From positions 1 through 36,040 of the forward strand of contig NZ_LLEI02000031.1 in NCBI RefSeq assembly GCF_001399455.2: a stretch of 36,040 nucleotides of DNA. The letters run 5' to 3'. This stretch comes from Vibrio bivalvicida (GTDB taxonomy: Bacteria > Pseudomonadota > Gammaproteobacteria > Enterobacterales > Vibrionaceae). Positions 17,049 through 24,398 of the stretch are shown here, one piece after another. Position 1 is the first letter of the stretch. Each line of letters opens with the position of its first letter. Made by a program: the position numbers and the translations under genes. Under the pieces are notes generated by a model. It was given only the letters and a program-made list of their open reading frames with translations, did not search any database and was not told where the DNA came from.

Positions 17049-17801
17049 TTAGCTCGAACCGTGCGAGAACTGAACTTTCGTAACATCGACCCAGTTTTGA
17101 GTGCCAACATAATCATTAGTTGGATCAGTTAGACTTCCACCAGTCTGTTGGCTAAATGTACCGTTACCTGGAATGTAATCCACGCTTGGCGATGCTTCGG
17201 CGTCAGTAACCACGATATTAACAGGAGTCGAAGGGGTGATGGCTTGAATTTTTTGCTTCATCTCATCCCATTCACTGTTGTTACTTGTAACAGCTAGATC
17301 TTTGTTTAGTCTAAAGCCGAGCGACCTTTCAGTGACAACATTGTTCTTCGTAAGTTTGTAAGTTCTAATCCCACCTAAATCACTTGAAAAAATATTAGTT
17401 ACGCCAGCACCAAGAATAACACCGCTAGGTTTACGAACACGATACGTAGTGCCTGATTTAGTGTACTCAACGAAAAAGTCAGCACTAGACGTCCAAGAAC
17501 CATATGTAGTTAGACCAGCTCCATTTCCAATCAAAAATCGAATATCACCATCGTCATATGATCCGCTATTGTTAATATCAAACGTAACAGTAAACATAGA
17601 TTTACCAATACTATCTGGCCAGTTGTTGTTTAAATATACTTGTACCTCAAACCAGTTCTTCACTGAAGTCACATCGAAATCATTGGTCAAGCTTTCATGT
17701 TCATCCACAGGGGTGGGGTCACCAGAGCCTCCACCACCACAACCAATCAACGATAAGCCTAGAGAGCCTAGCAATATAAACTTCTTATTTGTTTTAATCA
17801 T
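17049..17801 (-). CDS. Outer-membrane lipoprotein, unknown function
   Basis: A 250-residue exported protein with a lipoprotein signal: hydrophobic KFILLGSLGLSLIGC, lipidation at C21, followed by GGGGSG, which points to the outer membrane. The remaining sequence is Gly/Ser/Thr/Asn-rich and probably beta-structured: VTFDINNSGSYDDGDIRFLIGNG, TSSADFFVEY, and an ending with DYVGTQNWVDVTKVQFSHG. I do not recognise a domain. It is the only cargo of the inserted unit. A minus-strand TTGACA (17872-17877) with TATAGA (17851-17856) gives it a promoter inside the unit. Base composition is richer in AT than the neighbours. Confidence 0.75.
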   Translation of the reverse strand: MIKTNKKFILLGSLGLSLIGCGGGGSGDPTPVDEHESLTNDFDVTSVKNWFEVQVYLNNNWPDSIGKSMFTVTFDINNSGSYDDGDIRFLIGNGAGLTTYGSWTSSADFFVEYTKSGTTYRVRKPSGVILGAGVTNIFSSDLGGIRTYKLTKNNVVTERSLGFRLNKDLAVTSNNSEWDEMKQKIQAITPSTPVNIVVTDAEASPSVDYIPGNGTFSQQTGGSLTDPTNDYVGTQNWVDVTKVQFSHGSS

Positions 17802-17850
17802 TATCTGAATAACTTATAAATTATTAAGTAGAATTAAAGTGAATTGGCTT

Positions 17851-17877
17851 TCTATAAAAGTTACATATACATGTCAA
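17851..17877 (-). promoter_or_regulatory. Promoter of the cargo lipoprotein
   Basis: On minus: TTGACA (17872-17877) and TATAGA (17851-17856) with a 15-bp spacer, slightly short. It lies 50 bp upstream of the start and inside the inserted unit, so the cargo has its own transcription. Confidence 0.45.
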
Positions 17878-17955
17878 TAAATACATACAAATAGACAATG
17901 CGAATCACAGACATCTGATTTTAATGACTAAATATTAGGCTGTCATACATACAAC

Positions 17956-18002
17956 AAGCTGGCCTGCAAAACGCAATGCCAGCTTGTTGGTATCAGAGTG
18001 AA
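17956..18002 (+). repeat. 47-bp direct repeat, right copy
   Basis: Identical to 16936-16982. Flanking bases extend the internal palindrome to 12-bp perfect arms: CAACAAGCTGGC (17952-17963) and GCCAGCTTGTTG (17978-17989). The left-copy palindrome is only 8 bp, so the element-side boundary adds symmetry. Confidence 0.9.
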
Positions 18003-18065
18003 GACAAGTTTTTTTATGCTCGTTTTCTCACCGTAAACGTTGAGCTTAACGACCTAAAAGCCTGA
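18003..18065 (+). pseudogene. Displaced original 3' tail of the hypothetical gene
   Basis: Reading in frame from the right repeat gives 20 codons and a TGA (begins E-D-K-F-F-Y-A-R-F-L-T-V-N-V, counting the E of the repeat, ends D-L-K-A). Joined to 16587-16982 it restores a 152-codon gene. It has no start of its own and is now untranslated. It shows that the inserted unit landed in the 3' end of the gene. Confidence 0.8.
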
Positions 18066-18082
18066 AGAAAATAAAGCGCCAA

Positions 18083-19600
18083 TCAGTTACTGATTAAGTA
18101 TTTAGAGGCGTGCTGGCAGTAACCATCAAACACTTCGACCCATGGTTTCACTTTCTCTTCCTTGCCAGCATCGAACGATAATGACAACCATGGAGATAAG
18201 CATGATGTGCTCGTCTCTGGCTCTGATAGACGCTTGAATATTTCTTCCGACGGAATCGCAGTGCTGAGTGCTACCATCGACTTTAGATAATGGATTCTAA
18301 ACTCATCACTTCTTTCACGCTCTAGAGCCATCTTCGATAACAATAGATACAAAAACGCATTTTCTACTTGATCATTTATCAAAGTACGATTGAGGTAGTC
18401 ATAAGCAGCATCGCTGTCACCCAACCTAAAATAGAGCAACCCTAGCCAAATTTTAGTTTCTTCACTATTGTAGCGAAAACTTCTATCAATCAGGTTTATC
18501 CACGCATCAAGTGTTTTGTTATCCACTTCAGAGGACGAGATCAGTTGGCGAGATAAGTATCCTACTTCCAAATCATTAACTTTGTTCTTCGCCAAGAGGT
18601 ATTCAGTCACTTCTTGAGGGCTAAGTTTTAGCATCGGCTGAATACCGTCAACGCTAGTCCGAGTTAAAGCTGGTAAACTAAAATAACCCGCGATGTCATT
18701 GCCAACTTTAATCAGCTCATTTGCTAGGTTATTGGTACTCATATCGTATTCAGCTTTGAAAGCCATTTTGTTGCTGTTGGTATAAAGCAACTCAACGATC
18801 ACGTGCAGCATGTCTTTCTGGGCTAACTCACTCAACCTAATATTCAGTTTGTAATCACTAAATAATGAATGTTTCGCCCCGGGCCAATATCGGTCATCGT
18901 CTAATGGTGCGAGAAAATAGGTCGGAGAATCCTGATTGGCGACATCGGTATATGGGTAAGCCACCTGCTGTGCAAGTAATAAAGTTTTAACTTCCTTACG
19001 AAACGCAGTCGCACTTTGGCCTTTAGCTATTACTTTATTAAGCAATATTTCAACCACTGGAATAGTGATATTGGCCTGCTGTTGTGGGTTGTCTTCCTGT
19101 TCTGATATCCATGGAGGTTTAAATAGCAGCACTCCGATAGATATACATGCGATCAAAACTAAATAGGTGGCATGAAGGCCGAAATTGTTACCCAACTTAG
19201 TCTTATGTTCCGGTACATCGGCGTCATCCTCGCCACTTTCTTCGAGCAACAAGATTTTATCAGCACTAAAGTAGTAACCTTTTTTAGGGTAAGTGACCAA
19301 TAGTTTGCTGATATCTGTTTCAGGTAAGTGTTGTTTGAGCAGTGTTCTCAAGGTGCTGATTCTGTTTGTTAAAACGGTTTTAGAGATGAAGTTGCTCTGC
19401 CACACCGCTTCAATGATCTGTTCAGCGGCAACGGGCTCGCCGACACTACTTAAAAGCACTTCGAGAATTTCTATCGTGCGAGGTTCTAGCTTGATTTCGA
19501 TCCCTTGGTTCTTCAACCGCTTCGAGACGGGATCATAAACAAGGGAGTCGATTAAAATCTGGCGTTGTTGGAGCTTTGCTTCGCTTAAAATATCATGCAT
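18083..19600 (-). CDS. ToxR/CadC-like membrane transcriptional regulator
   Basis: About 505 residues (515 from an upstream ATG at 19628-19630). The N-terminal OmpR/PhoB-type winged helix spans about residues 14-115 of the preferred start, with LEPRTIEILEVLLSSVGEPVAAEQIIEAVW and an SKTVLTNRISTLRTLL recognition helix, ending in TYPKKGYYF. One membrane helix follows (GLHATYLVLIACISIGVLLF), then a roughly 330-residue periplasmic part with helical repeats like TPR (SETKIWLGLLYFRLGDSDAAYDYL). This is the CadC/ToxR layout: DNA binding inside, sensing outside, with no phosphorylation site. Target genes are unknown. Divergence or neighbourhood suggests the adjacent lipoprotein. Confidence 0.85.
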   Translation of the reverse strand: MHDILSEAKLQQRQILIDSLVYDPVSKRLKNQGIEIKLEPRTIEILEVLLSSVGEPVAAEQIIEAVWQSNFISKTVLTNRISTLRTLLKQHLPETDISKLLVTYPKKGYYFSADKILLLEESGEDDADVPEHKTKLGNNFGLHATYLVLIACISIGVLLFKPPWISEQEDNPQQQANITIPVVEILLNKVIAKGQSATAFRKEVKTLLLAQQVAYPYTDVANQDSPTYFLAPLDDDRYWPGAKHSLFSDYKLNIRLSELAQKDMLHVIVELLYTNSNKMAFKAEYDMSTNNLANELIKVGNDIAGYFSLPALTRTSVDGIQPMLKLSPQEVTEYLLAKNKVNDLEVGYLSRQLISSSEVDNKTLDAWINLIDRSFRYNSEETKIWLGLLYFRLGDSDAAYDYLNRTLINDQVENAFLYLLLSKMALERERSDEFRIHYLKSMVALSTAIPSEEIFKRLSEPETSTSCLSPWLSLSFDAGKEEKVKPWVEVFDGYCQHASKYLISN

Positions 19601-19798
19601 CGATGCAATGAGCCTCAAGCAGTCATTCAACCATTAGTAACATCAGAAATGTTTACAAACGACGTGACTGTCAATATGTAATTCATTGGAGTGTCAAAAA
19701 TTATACCAATTACTATACATATCTCAACTGCATTGCATCTTTGGCAATATCAACGGCTAGTTAAACCATGAAATATCGTAGTTTAGCTAAAAGAGGGG

Positions 19799-20821
19799 TT
19801 AGTTTCGGATAAACAAACCGGCTCCCCCAATTGAGCGATGAGCCTCTATCACCCCTGTGGCGGTGTCTTCCAGATAATCAGCTCCGTGATAAACTGCCAT
19901 TTGGTCATTGCCGTTACCTTCAACAAAACCAATAATTATCTGATGAGTACCGTTATATGGTTTAAATTTATTACTCGGTTGCAAGTTTAGATACGCTTCA
20001 CATGCGTTAGCGTCAACCAATTCTGATTCAAAGTACATTACTTGATTATTATAAACAGTGTCTAGTATCGCTGTTTTGGTTTGGCAATGTTCAGTACCAC
20101 CATCAGAAATAGCCGCCGTTACTTCAAGTTCTCCACTGGCTTTTCGTGTGAACTTATAACTATTGTATGTTTTATCACTAGAATACTCACCAATATGGCT
20201 CCATTCTGAGTTAGGCAGCGTATCGATTAGACTAGTAATGCTTTTTGCTTCAATTGGCTGATATAGGATGTCTAAATCAACAACATTAAAATCATTAGAT
20301 ACTAATTTGAATCCTGTTCCGATAGTGTTGAATGAGTAGTCATTAACCGTCATAGCATCTATCTGAGCTTTTTGTGCAGCAGGTAGATCAAACCTCCAAT
20401 TGCCCCAGAACCAGTTTCCGAACGAATCTTTCATATTCCCGATAAAGCCTTCATCAGATACATTGATGGCGATATATTGAGGTACAGTACTAGAATCATA
20501 CTCTCCCATAGAGCTCACTAATCGAGTGTGACCACTAGCATCTACGCCCACCATACTGGACCTAAAATCTTGTTCCGAACCTTGGTGAACCCCAAATGCT
20601 ATACCCATGTATTCAGGTTTACCTACAACGCGTTTTAAATCCGCAGAATCTCCGTTACCCATAGTCGCTATATAAATGCCTTGCGGGTAAACCACTTTTG
20701 CTTCGTTACCCTTACCTTCATTGCCTTTAGCATCTGGTGCACTACCACCACCTGAGCCGCCGCCACAACCAACTAATAGAGATGCCATAACTGACACTGC
20801 TACTGCTGTTTTTTTCATCAT
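19799..20821 (-). CDS. Lipoprotein, unknown function
   Basis: A 340-residue exported protein with a lipoprotein signal (VAVSVMASLLVGC, lipidated C19) followed by a GGGSGGGS linker. The mature part is probably beta-rich: VVYPQGIYIATMGNGDSADLK, VPQYIAINVSDEGFIGN, NWRFDLP, then a late TGVIEAHRSIGGAGLFIRN. I recognise no domain. Its CGGGSGGG start resembles the other lipoprotein of this window (17049-17801), but the mature parts do not look alike. It sits upstream of the ToxR-like regulator in the same direction, with a 168-bp gap between, so it likely has its own promoter. Confidence 0.75.
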   Translation of the reverse strand: MMKKTAVAVSVMASLLVGCGGGSGGGSAPDAKGNEGKGNEAKVVYPQGIYIATMGNGDSADLKRVVGKPEYMGIAFGVHQGSEQDFRSSMVGVDASGHTRLVSSMGEYDSSTVPQYIAINVSDEGFIGNMKDSFGNWFWGNWRFDLPAAQKAQIDAMTVNDYSFNTIGTGFKLVSNDFNVVDLDILYQPIEAKSITSLIDTLPNSEWSHIGEYSSDKTYNSYKFTRKASGELEVTAAISDGGTEHCQTKTAILDTVYNNQVMYFESELVDANACEAYLNLQPSNKFKPYNGTHQIIIGFVEGNGNDQMAVYHGADYLEDTATGVIEAHRSIGGAGLFIRN

Positions 20822-21601
20822 GTTCTACCTTTCAGATTCTAAATATGTTTTTGAAATCTCTGGGGGGCCTGTAAGCATTGGCGCTGTTTATCGGCCACCC
20901 CTGTTTGTTGAGGCCGAATTTATTAGCGGTGAGTGGTTAATACAAAAAACGTTTCCAATCGTTATCAAACAATACATACCTTTATGTTTATGCATTTGTT
21001 TTAAAAGGATTTAAACTGAATACTTTTAGTTTTTTTCACACTTAGAAACTGTCATGACCCTATGGAATAAACCATCAAACACATCCCTGTCACCCTCAAT
21101 AATCTGAATTGAACACAAGAAGAGCATTCACAAGGCAAATGTCTTATAGGCAGTTGCACCTGATCTCGCAACAAGAAGACTGCGCCACAGTGATTGTTAG
21201 AAAATAGAGCGAATAGGATCTTATGTTGATTCGGGTATACAGGCGCTGTTCTATGGATACATGCGGGTTGGCTTTTCAAGGGGACAGTATCATTTGTGTT
21301 GCAGCAGATGATTGCTGATGTAACGACTTTCAAGTGGAATAGCGACATGTTTATCTGGAGTCTGCCTTGTTCGAATCGAGGCGGAGACTGTGATACAAGG
21401 CACCACCATAGTGGGAACCGAGCTTTCTCACCAACCAGAACCTCAGTGAAGTTTTAGATCTGCGGCTAACATCGCAGATCATGGGTTGGGGTCTACTTGT
21501 TTCAGGAACTTTGTAGATTTATAACAAACAAAAGCGCGGTCATAATGACCGCGCTATTCGCTATATAGTTTTTAGTTTTAAGCCAACTGACGTTGTTTTG
21601 A
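20822..21601. other. 780-bp gap with hairpins but no supportable gene
   Basis: Promoter sequence for the lipoprotein at the left, then about 500 bp with no start/ribosome-binding-site combination that encodes a family I know. A 98-codon minus frame (21052-21348) is not convincing. Two hairpins are present: AGTCTGCCT/AGGCGGAGACT around TTCGAAT (21359-21389) and GATCTGCG/CGCAGATC near 21457-21480. The OM-protein terminator (21533-21555) is at the right end. It may be a decayed insertion. Confidence 0.4.
21533..21555 (-). terminator. Terminator of the outer-membrane barrel gene
   Basis: An 11-bp perfect stem (AGCGCGGTCAT / ATGACCGCGCT) with a single-base loop. On minus the stem runs into TTTTGTTT. 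It lies about 45 bp after the stop of the barrel gene. Confidence 0.85.
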
Positions 21602-22282
21602 TTAGAAGCTGTAAGAAGCGTTAATGTAGAACTGAGTAGAGCTATCAAACTTCGCTGTGATTGAGCCACCTTCGTCAGAACTTAGCTTATGTTCATTGCC
21701 AAATAGTTGAGTATGACGAAGGCCAACTTCTGCTGCAAAGCTTTCAGTGAAATTGTAGCCCGTACCCATGTTTAAGCCCGCTGAAAGTCCGCTTTTCTTG
21801 CTCTCAATTGAGCCAGTTTGAGCACCATCTTCAAACTCAGTCAGCTTTAGTTTGCTGTTGTAGTAACCTAACGTACCACCACCAACAACAAACCAATCGT
21901 TAGTCAAGAAGTACATGTAATCCGCTCCCAAGCCTAATTGATAGCTGTTGCGTTCTAGATCGTTTTTTTCAACAACACCGTCATCAAGATCGAATTCGCT
22001 AAATTCCACTTTGTCATCGGCGTCACGCTGAACATAGCCGTAAACTCGTACGTTTTGGTTTAGATATTGACCTGCTTGTAAACGAATGTAACCCGCAGAA
22101 TCCATCTCGTTAACCATTTTGCTATAGTCATCCGTTGCTTCTTGATCTAGATTCTGACTAGTCATTGAAGTTGAAAACTTACCTCCACCCAGCTCTAAAC
22201 CCACATAAGTCTTAGCGAATGTTGCTGGTGATACTAGTAATAACGAAGTGATGGCTGAAGTTAGAACTGTTACTTTTTTCAT
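21602..22282 (-). CDS. Outer-membrane beta-barrel protein (OmpA/opacity-like)
   Basis: A 226-residue exported protein. The signal peptide covers residues 1-23 (VTVLTSAITSLLLVSPATFA). Alternating hydrophobic strands follow: TYVGLELGGGKF, GYIRLQAGQYLNQNVRVYGYVQRD, YQLGLGADYMYFLTNDWFVVGGGTLGYY, GLSAGLNMGTGYNF and FAAEVGLRHTQLF. It ends STQFYINASYSF, with the C-terminal phenylalanine needed for barrel assembly. Size fits an 8-stranded barrel. Function may be adhesion, or porin- or stress-related; it cannot be fixed. It is monocistronic with a strong terminator. Confidence 0.85.
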   Translation of the reverse strand: MKKVTVLTSAITSLLLVSPATFAKTYVGLELGGGKFSTSMTSQNLDQEATDDYSKMVNEMDSAGYIRLQAGQYLNQNVRVYGYVQRDADDKVEFSEFDLDDGVVEKNDLERNSYQLGLGADYMYFLTNDWFVVGGGTLGYYNSKLKLTEFEDGAQTGSIESKKSGLSAGLNMGTGYNFTESFAAEVGLRHTQLFGNEHKLSSDEGGSITAKFDSSTQFYINASYSF

Positions 22283-22705
22283 GGATGTATCTCTTATTAA
22301 ATCAAAATATGTCTATTTGTACTGCCTTGATAGAACGAGCAGTTACACTCCAGAAGCAAGGCAGGGCCATATTAGGCAACGGGTTACGTTAATGACTACA
22401 AACTTAATAAAACACAAGCACACGAAATGTTTATTTTTTATTTAAGGCATTGTTTTAAAATGATTTAATCGTTCTAATTAATTGTGAACAGCTGACACAT
22501 AGGTGAAATTTTAGTTTCTAGCAGTTGGCGTAATAAGGCTTGATTTTAGTGTTTCCGGGAAGTTGCTTTGTAGCGATACTTGGCCTTTGGTCTAAATATT
22601 TGAATGAACTTAGCTGTTCAGATCATAGGTTGACTATTTAGTTCCCTGACTTAGGAAACAAAACCTCTGAAAGATATGAGACCTACATACAATCCCTACA
22701 AAAAG

Positions 22706-22724
22706 TGCCCGATATAATCGGGCA
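22706..22724 (-). terminator. Hairpin, possible minus-strand terminator
   Basis: TGCCCGAT-ATA-ATCGGGCA, a perfect 8-bp stem and three-base loop. On minus it is followed by TTTTT after a short CA, so it could stop transcription entering from the right. No minus gene lies to its right in this window, so the call is tentative. Confidence 0.4.
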
Positions 22725-22869
22725 AAATTATAGAATAACAAAACACTCGGCAAGAGTAACAACAACCCCTACAAACTAGGTAGAATATTAATTCCTGACA
22801 TCAGACATAACTAACTCTGGATAAATAATAAAAAAACATTTAGATTTCGGGGTACAATAAAAAAGTACA

Positions 22870-22912
22870 CGTTTCATTTAAATAAATCAAAAAAATTCAT
22901 TTAAATGAAACG
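22870..22912. promoter_or_regulatory. 14-bp inverted repeat, likely operator of the HTH regulator
   Basis: Perfect arms CGTTTCATTTAAAT (22870-22883) and ATTTAAATGAAACG (22899-22912) with a 15-bp spacer. Each arm contains ATTTAAAT, itself a palindrome. It lies 37 bp ahead of the HTH gene and has the form of a paired phage-repressor operator. Binding by that protein is inferred. Confidence 0.6.
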
Positions 22913-22948
22913 ATAAATCAACATAAGTCACATATAGTTGGTAAATAA

Positions 22949-23455
22949 ATGATAAACGAAATAGTAAGACTCATAAAAGAGAGTAAAAAATCTACTGGTG
23001 GTATAAAATATCTTGCTCAAGAAATGGGAGTAAAATACAGCACTCTCTATAGCCTTTACTCAGGAAAAAACAGTAACCCTACTATTGACACTGTTGGTAA
23101 AATTTGTGACTACTACAATATCACTTTTTCCGACCTTTCTTCGGATACTCATGTTCAGCAATGCTTTGATGCACTAACTGAAAGCCTTATCGAATTATCG
23201 AAACATAAGGGCATTGAGGTTTTTATCAAGAACAATGACCTCATTGATAGCCTACCTAAAAGCAGCCAATTGATCTTTGAACAATTCACGCCTCCTCTAA
23301 AAAACAAAAATCACTATATTTGCATAACTAAGTCCAATGAGATTGTTTTAAGAAAAGTAATGAAAGACGAGAACCAATTCGTATTCATTTCCACCAACAG
23401 AATAATTCATGAGAATGACCGCCCAATAATGCAGCTGAAAAATGTTAAAATTTAA
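22949..23455 (+). CDS. XRE-type (CI-like) transcriptional regulator
   Basis: A 168-residue protein with an N-terminal helix-turn-helix of the XRE/Cro-CI type at residues 5-60 (YLAQEMGVKYSTLYSLYSGKNSNPTIDTVGKICDYYNIT). The C-terminal segment NHYICITKSNEIVLRKVMKDENQFVFISTN resembles the last strands of the LexA/CI S24 peptidase fold. The central catalytic-Ser region is not recognisable, so it may be a degenerate or truncated S24. First gene of a five-gene overlapping operon, behind the 14-bp inverted repeat. It overlaps the next gene by 14 bases. Codons are AT-rich compared with genes after 23.7 kb, consistent with transfer. Confidence 0.75.
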   Translation: MINEIVRLIKESKKSTGGIKYLAQEMGVKYSTLYSLYSGKNSNPTIDTVGKICDYYNITFSDLSSDTHVQQCFDALTESLIELSKHKGIEVFIKNNDLIDSLPKSSQLIFEQFTPPLKNKNHYICITKSNEIVLRKVMKDENQFVFISTNRIIHENDRPIMQLKNVKI

Positions 23456-23762
23456 TCTATTAAAAATCAGAAAGAAGAAAAGTAAACTCTATTTTATTGA
23501 TGGATTAGTCGGATTTATTGATAATGAAATGTTCAAACACGCCTACATTGACAAATATGACATTAAAAAACATCAAGAAAGTTACTCTATCTCAGATGAA
23601 CGAATTCGTTCGGTCAATGCTCGCGAAAAAACGGTTGAGATGGAAATAGCAGATATCCCGGTAACTCTCACGATGAAAAGTCTAATGAAACCTTCAATTC
23701 GGCAGCAGCTTAATATCAGCAATGAAAACTTTGTCGCTATCTATCGCCAAATGGAGCAATAA
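23442..23762 (+). CDS. Hypothetical protein, 106 residues
   Basis: No family recognised. The N-terminus is basic (LKIRKKKSK), followed by YFIDGLVGFIDNEMFKHAYIDKYDI and a late TVEMEIADIPVTLTMKSL segment. It is soluble, with no signal peptide or membrane segment. It overlaps the HTH gene by 14 bases and ends three bases before the YhhQ-like gene, so its translation is coupled to both. Position suggests a partner of the regulator or of the downstream proteins. AT-rich like the HTH gene. It is clearly coding because of the conserved overlaps and lack of in-frame stops. Confidence 0.6.
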   Translation: MLKFNLLKIRKKKSKLYFIDGLVGFIDNEMFKHAYIDKYDIKKHQESYSISDERIRSVNAREKTVEMEIADIPVTLTMKSLMKPSIRQQLNISNENFVAIYRQMEQ

Positions 23763-23765
23763 CAA

Positions 23766-24398
23766 ATGAACGTACTAGAAAAGTCAACCATGCTTGCGAC
23801 TCTAGGGCTGCTCTGTTTCCTAACTGCATCAAACATGGCAGCAGCGAAAGCAGTCGAATTCTTTGGTATTCACCTCACCGCAGGCTTTTTTACCTACCCA
23901 TTTGTTTATCTTTTCTCATCGATTATCATGGCCACACGTTCTCCAGACGTGTACTTCAAGTGTATTACCTTCGCTTACTTTGGTTACTTGTCATTTATAA
24001 GCTTGATGTACATCGCGGCAATACTTCCCGGTGTGAATGCAGAGTCGACGTACAACCAGAGCTTTGACTTGATCTATAACCTCAGCAATTACCGAATCTA
24101 CTTGTCTTCACTATGCGCTTATTTTGTCTCGATGTTTCTGTTTGGTGTGCTTTTCAACTCACTGAAGATTGAAAGCGTTGCGATCAGAATTGTACTGGCA
24201 ACGCTGATCGTTGCCCTTGCTGACGTCAACCTTTTCCTTATCCTTGCTTTCTGGGGCGTAAAAGAAAGCAGCTTACTGATGAACATTATGTTCTGGGCGA
24301 GCATTAAAAAACTGGTCGCACAACTAATTTTGCTGGGACCAACCCTTTTACTTATTAACCTGATCAGGAATAAACATGAGTACTGTGTTTCAAATTAG
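23766..24398 (+). CDS. YhhQ/VUT-like membrane protein
   Basis: A 210-residue inner-membrane protein with about six membrane helices. It resembles the VUT/YhhQ family of queuosine-precursor transporters: LCFLTASNMAAAKAVEFFGIHLTAGFFTYPFVYLFSS at the start, ISLSSLCAY-like RIYLSSLCAYFVSMFLFGVLF, and late ATLIVALADVNLFLILAFWGV. The typical family motif with the acidic residue and YG after the second helix (D..SE.YG) is absent (SIIMATRSPDVYF here). It may have changed substrate. It sits between the 106-residue gene and the phosphoesterase, overlapping the latter by 23 bases. Confidence 0.6.
   Translation: MNVLEKSTMLATLGLLCFLTASNMAAAKAVEFFGIHLTAGFFTYPFVYLFSSIIMATRSPDVYFKCITFAYFGYLSFISLMYIAAILPGVNAESTYNQSFDLIYNLSNYRIYLSSLCAYFVSMFLFGVLFNSLKIESVAIRIVLATLIVALADVNLFLILAFWGVKESSLLMNIMFWASIKKLVAQLILLGPTLLLINLIRNKHEYCVSN

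Larger units (their letters stand above)
16983..18002. mobile_element. 1,020-bp inserted unit carrying one lipoprotein gene
   Basis: One repeat length plus 973 bp of unique, AT-rich DNA. It contains a replacement tail for the host gene (16983-17045), the lipoprotein gene (17049-17801, minus) with its own promoter, and the second 47-bp repeat. No recombinase or transposase frame is present, so it must have moved by a trans-acting enzyme or homologous recombination. The cargo gene and host gene meet tail to tail with only three bases between stops. Calling it mobile rests on the repeat, the duplicated tails and the base composition. Confidence 0.7.
22283..22948. other. 666-bp AT-rich intergenic region
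   Basis: It holds the barrel gene's upstream region on the left and the regulatory region of the plus-strand operon on the right, including a hairpin (22706-22724) and an operator-like inverted repeat (22870-22912). I find no supportable gene in it. The A/T richness near the operon differs from the coding flanks. Confidence 0.5.

Noticed and set aside
21052..21348. 98-codon minus frame as a gene or transposase remnant
   Set aside because: No motif of any transposase family is visible and the start is poorly supported.
21359..21389. tRNA gene suggested by the TTCGAAT loop
   Set aside because: The rest of the cloverleaf (acceptor, D and anticodon arms) is absent at the needed positions.
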